Part shown: in pieces, positions 5,551-7,651 of the stretch
Position numbering within the stretch: position 1 is the stretch's first letter
How the letters are laid out: the number at the start of each line of letters is the position of its first letter
Origin: Dehalococcoidia bacterium
GTDB taxonomy: Bacteria > Chloroflexota > Dehalococcoidia > Dehalococcoidales > W498
DNA: 7,651 nt
Direction: 5' to 3'
NCBI GenBank assembly: GCA_030608125.1
Contig: JAUWEU010000033.1
Span: 1 to 7,651, forward strand
Notes under the pieces: generated by a model
What the model was told of the DNA's origin: nothing
What the model saw: the letters and a program-made list of their open reading frames with translations, nothing else
Databases searched by the model: none
Position numbers and translations under genes: made by a program

Positions 5551-5614
5551 TTTTATCTCATCTCCCACCCCCTTTGAGCTTAATCAGTGTTTCATCTCAT
5601 CTCCCACCTCCTTT
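5551..5614 (-). repeat. 25-base direct repeat carrying SD-like sites and two-codon frames
   Basis: Copies at 5551-5575 and 5590-5614 match at 23 of 25 positions, with a period of 39 bases. On the minus strand each reads G-rich SD, TGGGAG, ATG-AGA-stop. In the upstream copy AAGGAGG precedes ATG-AGA-TGA; in the downstream copy AAGGGGG precedes ATG-AGA-TAA. The first copy overlaps the TAA of the permease gene. A local duplication is the simplest origin. Any effect on ribosome loading or mRNA stability before the binding-protein gene is speculation. Confidence 0.6.
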
Positions 5615-6348
5615 TAATAAATTCCAGCCTTGACCTTAAGACCCCGTGAAGTCATCCAGCTCTCTATGCGTTCCAGGATGAAACCGAGGGTAATGGCCAT
5701 GGCTGCGGTAGGTGCTGCTCCCTGCAGTATGGTTAAAGGCTGCAGGGAGAACACTCCGGTTAGTGTAATTCTGCCCAAACCGGCACCACCAACCAGAACA
5801 GCCAGCTCCGCTGTCCCCACGGTTATAACTGTGGAGATTCGTATCCCGGTCATTATTACGGGCAGGGCCAGGGGTAGCTCTATCTTCCGAGCAATTTGCT
5901 CCCTGGTCATTCCCATTCCCTTGGCGGCTTCCACAATCGCCGGGTCAATATTGTTTATGCCGGCATAGGAATTGCGTAAGACGGGAAGCAGTCCATAGAT
6001 GAATAAGGCTACGATTGCTGACTGAAGACCAAAACCGAGCAAGGGAGCCATAATAGCAATCACAGCCAGGCTGGGAATGCTTTGCCCTACATTGGCTCCA
6101 CCGATTACGGGAGTTGCAAATTTTTTAAAACCAGGTCGAGTGACCAAGATGCCTAAGGGCACACCGACGGCAATGGCTATACCCTCCGCTATGAGCACCA
6201 TCTCAAGGTGAGACCATGTGCAATTGAGTAAATCGCCCCAGGTAAAAGGCCTATAGACCCCTTCCTTAATCCACTCCAGGTTAGTAATCCAAACGGTGAG
6301 TCCAATAAGGAGTGTTAAAAGGCTGATTAGGACAAAATAACGCCTCAC
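5614..6348 (-). CDS. ABC transporter permease, betaine/choline type (OpuCB/OpuCD-like)
   Basis: This 244-residue inner-membrane protein has about six hydrophobic segments: near residues 5-22, 50-70, 92-122 (probably two), around 160-187, and 207-225. The cytoplasmic EAA loop is clear: VEAAKGMGMTREQIARKIEL PLALP at 139-163, with the conserved EAA at 140-142 and Gly145, the docking site for the ATPase. GQSIPSLAVIAIM and AELAVLVGGAGLG are typical of the OpuC/ProW branch. The GTG at 6348 overlaps the ATPase TGA as GTGA, with AAGGAG 9 bases upstream, so the two genes are translationally coupled. With the permease cut at the right edge it probably forms a heterodimeric channel, as in OpuCB/OpuCD. 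Confidence 0.92.
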   Translation of the reverse strand: MRRYFVLISLLTLLIGLTVWITNLEWIKEGVYRPFTWGDLLNCTWSHLEMVLIAEGIAIAVGVPLGILVTRPGFKKFATPVIGGANVGQSIPSLAVIAIMAPLLGFGLQSAIVALFIYGLLPVLRNSYAGINNIDPAIVEAAKGMGMTREQIARKIELPLALPVIMTGIRISTVITVGTAELAVLVGGAGLGRITLTGVFSLQPLTILQGAAPTAAMAITLGFILERIESWMTSRGLKVKAGIY

Positions 6349-7460
6349 TCGGATTGTCTCCTTTGGGTAACCTCAGTTAATGCCTTCCGGATAATGTCGA
6401 AACTCAACACTCCCTGTAATCGGTTATCCTCATTGACTATGGCCAGGTTGTCTAGCCCATGGCTCAACAAGAAGGAGAGAGCTTCATTCAGGACTGTATC
6501 TACTGTGGCTGTCGTAGCCGAGGGGCTCATGACCTCCCTCACCATCTCCCCCTTTCCCAAATCCGCTTTGTCAACCCATCCCAAAAACTTTCCATCATCA
6601 TTAACTACCACCAGCCAATTGATTCCCTCTTGCTCCATTCGCTGTCCAGCAGCTTCTGCCTTCTCGTCTGCTTTCACCGTGGGTGGAGAACTCCTCATAA
6701 CCTCTTTCACTCGTATCAACTGCAATCCTTTAAGGGCTCGGTCGGCACCAACGAAATCCTCTACAAACTCGTTCATGGGTCTATAAAGCAAATTGGCCGG
6801 CGTGTCATATTGCACCAACCGCCCTTCCTTCATCAAGACTATCTTATCTCCCATCTTGATCGCCTCATAAATATCATGGGTTACAAATATAATGGTCTTT
6901 TTTATCTCCTGCTGTATTTTTAGAAATTCATCCTGCAATCTGACCCTAGTTATTGGGTCAATGGCTCCAAAAGGCTCATCCATTAGCAATATCGGGGGGT
7001 TAGCTCCTAACGATCGAGCCACACCCACTCGCTGGCACTGACCACCAGAGAGTTCGCTAGGATACTTATCTATGAATTCGCCGGAATCCATCCCTACCAG
7101 TTCTAGGAGTTCCCCGGCTCGCTTACTCCGCTCGGCTTTCGGCCAGCCTTTTAGCGCCGGCACTGTCTCTATATTCTGCCCCACAGTCATATGTGGAAAG
7201 AGCCCTATATCCTGAATGGCATAGCCTACATTCCTTCGCAGCTCATTCTCGTCCATCTTGGTATTGTCCACCCCGTCAATATATATCTTGCCTCCGGTAA
7301 TAGGGATAAGCCGGTTTATCAGTTTCATGGTAGTTGTCTTACCACATCCCGAAGGACCTAATAATACGCAGAGTTCTCCCGCCTCAACCTCAAAGCTCAC
7401 CTCCTTTACCGCTTCCGTCTCATCAGGATAGACCTTGGTCACCTTATCTAGTCTTATCAT
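6345..7460 (-). CDS. Betaine/choline-type ABC transporter ATPase with two C-terminal CBS domains (OpuCA/ProV-like)
   Basis: The 371 residues comprise an ABC ATPase (about 1-240) followed by paired CBS domains (about 250-303 and 305-365). Visible motifs are Walker A GPSGCGKTT (35-43), the Q-loop around Gln83, signature LSGGQ (137-141), Walker B ILLMDEP (157-163), and H-loop His195 in VTHD. The CBS pair shows the repeating V.EVM patterns: RVKEVMRSSPPTVKAD (250-265) and MVREVMSPSATTATVD (306-321). It powers uptake of the solute through the two permeases. In OpuA and OpuC relatives the CBS pair senses ionic strength or cyclic di-AMP; whether this one does is not visible. The ATG at 7460 has GAGG 7 bases upstream and lies 4 bases after the first permease gene's stop, so translation is probably coupled. 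Confidence 0.95.
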   Translation of the reverse strand: MIRLDKVTKVYPDETEAVKEVSFEVEAGELCVLLGPSGCGKTTTMKLINRLIPITGGKIYIDGVDNTKMDENELRRNVGYAIQDIGLFPHMTVGQNIETVPALKGWPKAERSKRAGELLELVGMDSGEFIDKYPSELSGGQCQRVGVARSLGANPPILLMDEPFGAIDPITRVRLQDEFLKIQQEIKKTIIFVTHDIYEAIKMGDKIVLMKEGRLVQYDTPANLLYRPMNEFVEDFVGADRALKGLQLIRVKEVMRSSPPTVKADEKAEAAGQRMEQEGINWLVVVNDDGKFLGWVDKADLGKGEMVREVMSPSATTATVDTVLNEALSFLLSHGLDNLAIVNEDNRLQGVLSFDIIRKALTEVTQRRQSE

Positions 7461-7464
7461 TGTT

Positions 7465-7651
7465 TCACCTCGTCTTCAATCCCTTGGGGGTAACCCACCG
7501 CTCCACCCGGCTCATAAGGGCATCGACCACTAGAGCCAGAATAGAGACAGATACTCCTCCCAGAATGATTAAATCCATGCGAGCATTTCTTAAACCTCGG
7601 AATATGGGTACTCCAAGCCCTCCGGCACCAATCATAGCGGCAATGGCGGCA
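7465..7651 (-). CDS. ABC transporter permease, betaine/choline type, C-terminal 61 residues, cut by window edge
   Basis: Reading from the right edge the frame gives AAIAAMIGAGGLGVPIFRGL, then a membrane segment LIILGGVSVSILALVVDALM, and ends RVERWVTPKGLKTR before TGA at 7467-7465. The GAGGLG motif, last membrane helix and basic tail ending in P.GLK match the C-terminus of the other permease here (GGAGLGRITLTGVF ... RIESWMTSRGLKVK), so this is its partner subunit. The start lies outside the window. Confidence 0.88.
   Translation of the reverse strand, partial: AAIAAMIGAGGLGVPIFRGLRNARMDLIILGGVSVSILALVVDALMSRVERWVTPKGLKTR

Noticed and set aside
1..7651. tRNA, rRNA, CRISPR arrays, insertion sequences
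   Set aside because: Nothing resembling a tRNA cloverleaf, rRNA segment, regularly spaced repeats or a transposase was seen on either strand.

Overview
All genes in this window lie on the minus strand, so they read from right to left. They form two consecutive units that look like one pathway: import of a quaternary or methylated amine, then corrinoid-dependent demethylation with transfer of the methyl group to tetrahydrofolate (THF). The host is a bacterium with strong Shine-Dalgarno sites, many ATG/GTG starts and base composition near half G+C. Non-pyrrolysine MttB homologues next to an AcsE-like methyltransferase point to an anaerobe with a folate C1 (Wood-Ljungdahl type) pathway. Candidates are a Chloroflexota/Dehalococcoidia-like lineage or a clostridial acetogen; this placement is inference, and no marker gene here settles it.

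Right part (7651 to 4531): a betaine/choline-type (OpuC/ProU-like) ABC transporter. It begins with the C-terminal end of a first permease, cut by the window edge. Next come an ATPase with two CBS domains, a second permease overlapping the ATPase gene by 4 bases, and a substrate-binding lipoprotein gene after a 115-base gap. That gap carries a 25-base direct repeat and a 12-bp palindrome.

Middle (4530 to about 4000): non-coding or nearly so. It holds two hairpin-forming inverted repeats, then a good sigma70-like promoter on the minus strand (TGGACA, 17 bases, TAAAAT). A leader of about 340 nt follows, with hairpins, strong ribosome-binding sites and minimal reading frames.

Left part (about 3999 to 1): a tightly packed operon. 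In order of transcription it encodes a stand-alone B12-dependent methionine-synthase activation-domain protein, a full-length MttB-family methyltransferase (COG5598) without an internal amber codon, an AcsE/MtgA-like methyl-THF:corrinoid methyltransferase, an isochorismatase-fold cysteine hydrolase of lower G+C, and the N-terminal third of a second MttB-family protein that runs off the left edge.

Proposed working: the transporter brings in a compatible solute such as glycine betaine, carnitine, choline or a relative. One or both MttB homologues demethylate it onto a corrinoid protein not seen here. The AcsE-like enzyme passes the methyl group to THF, and the activation-domain protein probably helps keep the corrinoid usable. 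The hydrolase may process a linked amide substrate. The exact substrate cannot be read from sequence alone.
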